From positions 1 through 64,000 of the forward strand of contig NZ_LQPZ01000040.1 in NCBI RefSeq assembly GCF_002102395.1: a stretch of DNA of 64,000 bases, read 5' to 3'. Shown in pieces: positions 62,314 through 64,000 of this stretch. The notes under the pieces were generated by a model. That model searched no databases. It was not told where the DNA came from and saw only the letters and a program-made list of their open reading frames with translations. Position 1 is the first letter of the stretch. Each line of letters opens with the position of its first letter. The stretch is from Mycolicibacillus trivialis. GTDB taxonomy: Bacteria; Actinomycetota; Actinomycetes; Mycobacteriales; Mycobacteriaceae. The translations under genes were made by a program, and so were the position numbers.

Positions 62314-64000
62314 TCACTGCACGTTGTCGGCGATCCGGGCGGCGATCGCGGTCGCGGCGTCCTCGGCGATCCCGTCCCCGCAGGCCGCGACGTCGATGAC
62401 CACGTTCTCCGTGGTGGTCATCGCGCGCCGGCAGACCCAGCCGGGGCGCTGCGGGTCGGTGTTGGTCACCGTGAGGGTGCCGTCGGCGGCCGTGACCTCG
62501 CCGATCACCGCGGTGGTGACGGCGCCGTCGACCGCGGTGGTGGTGACGGTCTTGCCGGCGCAGCGCTCCCAGGCCTTCTGCTGGCGGTTGCGGAAGTCCG
62601 CGGCGGCGTCCTCGGACCGGAACGCGGTCGCCACCTGCAGCACCTGGTGGGGCCAGGGCGGCTCGGCACCGTCGTGGACCCGCTGAGCGGCCATCCCGGT
62701 CATCGGGATGCCGCTGTAGGTGGTCGAGGCGCCCGCGGTGGCCACCCCGGTGCACTCGCGGGGCACCACGTTCTCCCCCTTGACCGGGACGATGAGGTCC
62801 TCGCCGACCAGGGCGGTGGCGGGCAGCAGCGGTTCGATCACCGCCGGGCCGGGTAGCAGCTCGTCGAGGTCGTCGACGGCGACGGTGCGGTCCTCGGTGT
62901 CCTCGCCGGCGGTGCCGGAGCGACCGGGCAGGCCGCGGGCGAAGACGACCGCCACCAGGGCGACGAGGGCGAGCACCACGACGGCCGAACCGATCAGCGT
63001 CCGCCTGCGGGTGCCGCGGGCGACCGGGGCGCCCTGCGCGCGCGCCATCGCGGCCAGCCGCAGCCGCCAGCGCACGAACACCGTCCACAGCACGACCATC
63101 ACCGCCAGCACCGCCATGTCCAGCAGCCACCAGGTCGGTTCGTGCCACCACAGCCGGTCGTCGGCCGGGGCGCGCAACGCCGCGTTGCGCAGGTCGACGG
63201 TCGCCGCGGTGGCCGCGAAACCCCACCGGGCCGGCAGCAGCCAGGACAGCTGGTCGAGTCCGCCGCGGCCGGTGACCGGGACCAGGCCACCGGCGAACAC
63301 CATCGAGATCATGACCACCCCGACCAGCATCGGCAGGACCTGTTCGGTGGAGCGGGCCAGCGACGACAGCGCCAGCCCGATCACCGCCGAGACGATCGCG
63401 GTCAGCGCCAGGGCCAGGTACAGCTCGATGACCGCGCGGTCGGTGCCCTCCCCCAGCAGCGCGCCGCCGTAGGCCGGTGGGCGTTTGCCCGCGACGACGA
63501 TCGCGGTGACCACGGCGGTCTGGATGGCGGCGGCGCAGCTGTAGACCACGATCTTCGCCGCCAGGTAGGCCGAGGCCGACAGGCCGACCGCCTGTTCGCG
63601 CTGGAAGATGGACCGCTCCCCGACCAGGTCGCGGATGGTCAGCGCGGTGCCGAGGAACACCGCGGCGATGTTGAGCAGCACCAGGATCTGCACCGGCTCG
63701 CCGGCGGCGTCGGTGTTGGCCCGACCCAGCCCGGCGTGACCGGGGACCACCAGCGAGAGCACCCCGAGGATGATCGGCAGTAGGGCCAGGAACAGGAAGT
63801 AGCCGCGGTCGGCGCCGATGAGCCGGACCTGGCGGCGGGCGACGGTGAGGAACTGCCGGGTGATGCTGGTGCTCGGCGGTGAGCCCAGCGGGGTTTCCTC
63901 CAGGGAGGGCTCCTGCGCGACGACCGCGGGATGGCGTTCGAGGTAGTCGCGGTGCGCGCCGTCGGGGTCGGTGCTGACCCGGGAGAAGATGTCGGCCCAG
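62314..64000 (-). CDS. ABC-2 permease fused to a PknH_C-type sensor domain (5' end outside the window)
   Basis: The visible 561 residues begin in frame at the window edge, so the N-terminal part (probably ATPase, perhaps FHA) is missing. Residues around 40-340 are an ABCG-type ABC-2 permease with six helices and the motif ERSIFQREQAVGLSASAY. A basic linker and a seventh helix (TLIGSAVVVLALVALVAVVF) follow. The last 185 residues match the extracellular sensor domain of the kinase PknH: DLDELLPG, then four cysteines in RECTGV, WERCAG, VCRRAM and AACGDG, and a closing helix ARIADNVQ. In PknH these cysteines form two disulphides. Confidence 0.8.
   Translation of the reverse strand, partial: WADIFSRVSTDPDGAHRDYLERHPAVVAQEPSLEETPLGSPPSTSITRQFLTVARRQVRLIGADRGYFLFLALLPIILGVLSLVVPGHAGLGRANTDAAGEPVQILVLLNIAAVFLGTALTIRDLVGERSIFQREQAVGLSASAYLAAKIVVYSCAAAIQTAVVTAIVVAGKRPPAYGGALLGEGTDRAVIELYLALALTAIVSAVIGLALSSLARSTEQVLPMLVGVVMISMVFAGGLVPVTGRGGLDQLSWLLPARWGFAATAATVDLRNAALRAPADDRLWWHEPTWWLLDMAVLAVMVVLWTVFVRWRLRLAAMARAQGAPVARGTRRRTLIGSAVVVLALVALVAVVFARGLPGRSGTAGEDTEDRTVAVDDLDELLPGPAVIEPLLPATALVGEDLIVPVKGENVVPRECTGVATAGASTTYSGIPMTGMAAQRVHDGAEPPWPHQVLQVATAFRSEDAAADFRNRQQKAWERCAGKTVTTTAVDGAVTTAVIGEVTAADGTLTVTNTDPQRPGWVCRRAMTTTENVVIDVAACGDGIAEDAATAIAARIADNVQ

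Overview
The window is high-GC DNA from a mycobacterium (Mycobacteriaceae) outside the M. tuberculosis complex. Gene content and order follow the M. tuberculosis H37Rv segment from about Rv2668 to Rv2747: zapE/AFG1, ribD-like, aftC, msrB, chdC-cgoX-hemE, dxs, ceoBC, dut, suhB, ppgK, sigA, sigB, ideR, nrdR, lexA, fadE20, hflX, dapF, miaA, miaB, recX-recA, clgR-pspA, pgsA and argA. Differences from H37Rv, judged from memory of that genome, are an intein-free recA, an Rpf-like protein where sthA would sit, no pspN, and no counterparts of several small genes.

Layout. 1-3307 is an accessory edge: an IS3-type remnant with a duplicated right end, a membrane-anchored Mrr-like nuclease, a PE-PPE-type hydrolase and a small secreted protein. 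3318-16371 holds the AFG1 ATPase, the RibD-like reductase, a lipoprotein of alpha/beta-hydrolase type lacking its serine, AftC, MsrB, the coproporphyrin-dependent haem genes (hemE, cgoX, chdC), an RNase D and DXS. 16407-24919 carries a CBS protein, a DASS-type transporter, an RNA methyltransferase, and a potassium block in which a KimA-type importer lies divergent to the RCK proteins CeoB and CeoC. 24916-35731 holds dut, small envelope genes, suhB, ppgK and the regulators sigA, sigB and ideR. 35743-41987 contains an Rpf-like protein, a PAC2/PhzF pair, nrdR and the divergent lysM/lexA SOS pair. 42008-54294 is a long, mainly minus-strand run with the LGFP protein, fadE20, hflX-dapF-miaA and miaB. 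54352-60682 has recX-recA, the pspM-pspA-clgR stress operon and pgsA. 60738-64000 has argA, a lipoprotein, and an ABC-2 permease fused to a PknH-type sensor domain that runs off the window.

Regulation is unusually readable. SigE-type promoters (GGAAC, 17 bp, CGTT) precede both sigB and clgR. LexA boxes precede lexA and recA. A perfect CRP palindrome is centred 61.5 bp upstream of the predicted leaderless start of the cei homologue. More than a dozen genes have a TANNNT -10 element 6-8 bp before the start codon, which predicts leaderless mRNAs. In one case, dut and its divergent neighbour, the two -10 elements share their TA step.

The points most worth following up are the permease-PknH_C fusion at the right edge, the CRP/leaderless promoter, the shared -10 promoter, the KimA reassignment, the hydrolase without a nucleophile, the lysine-rich tail on SigA, and the AT-rich block upstream of the Rpf-like gene.
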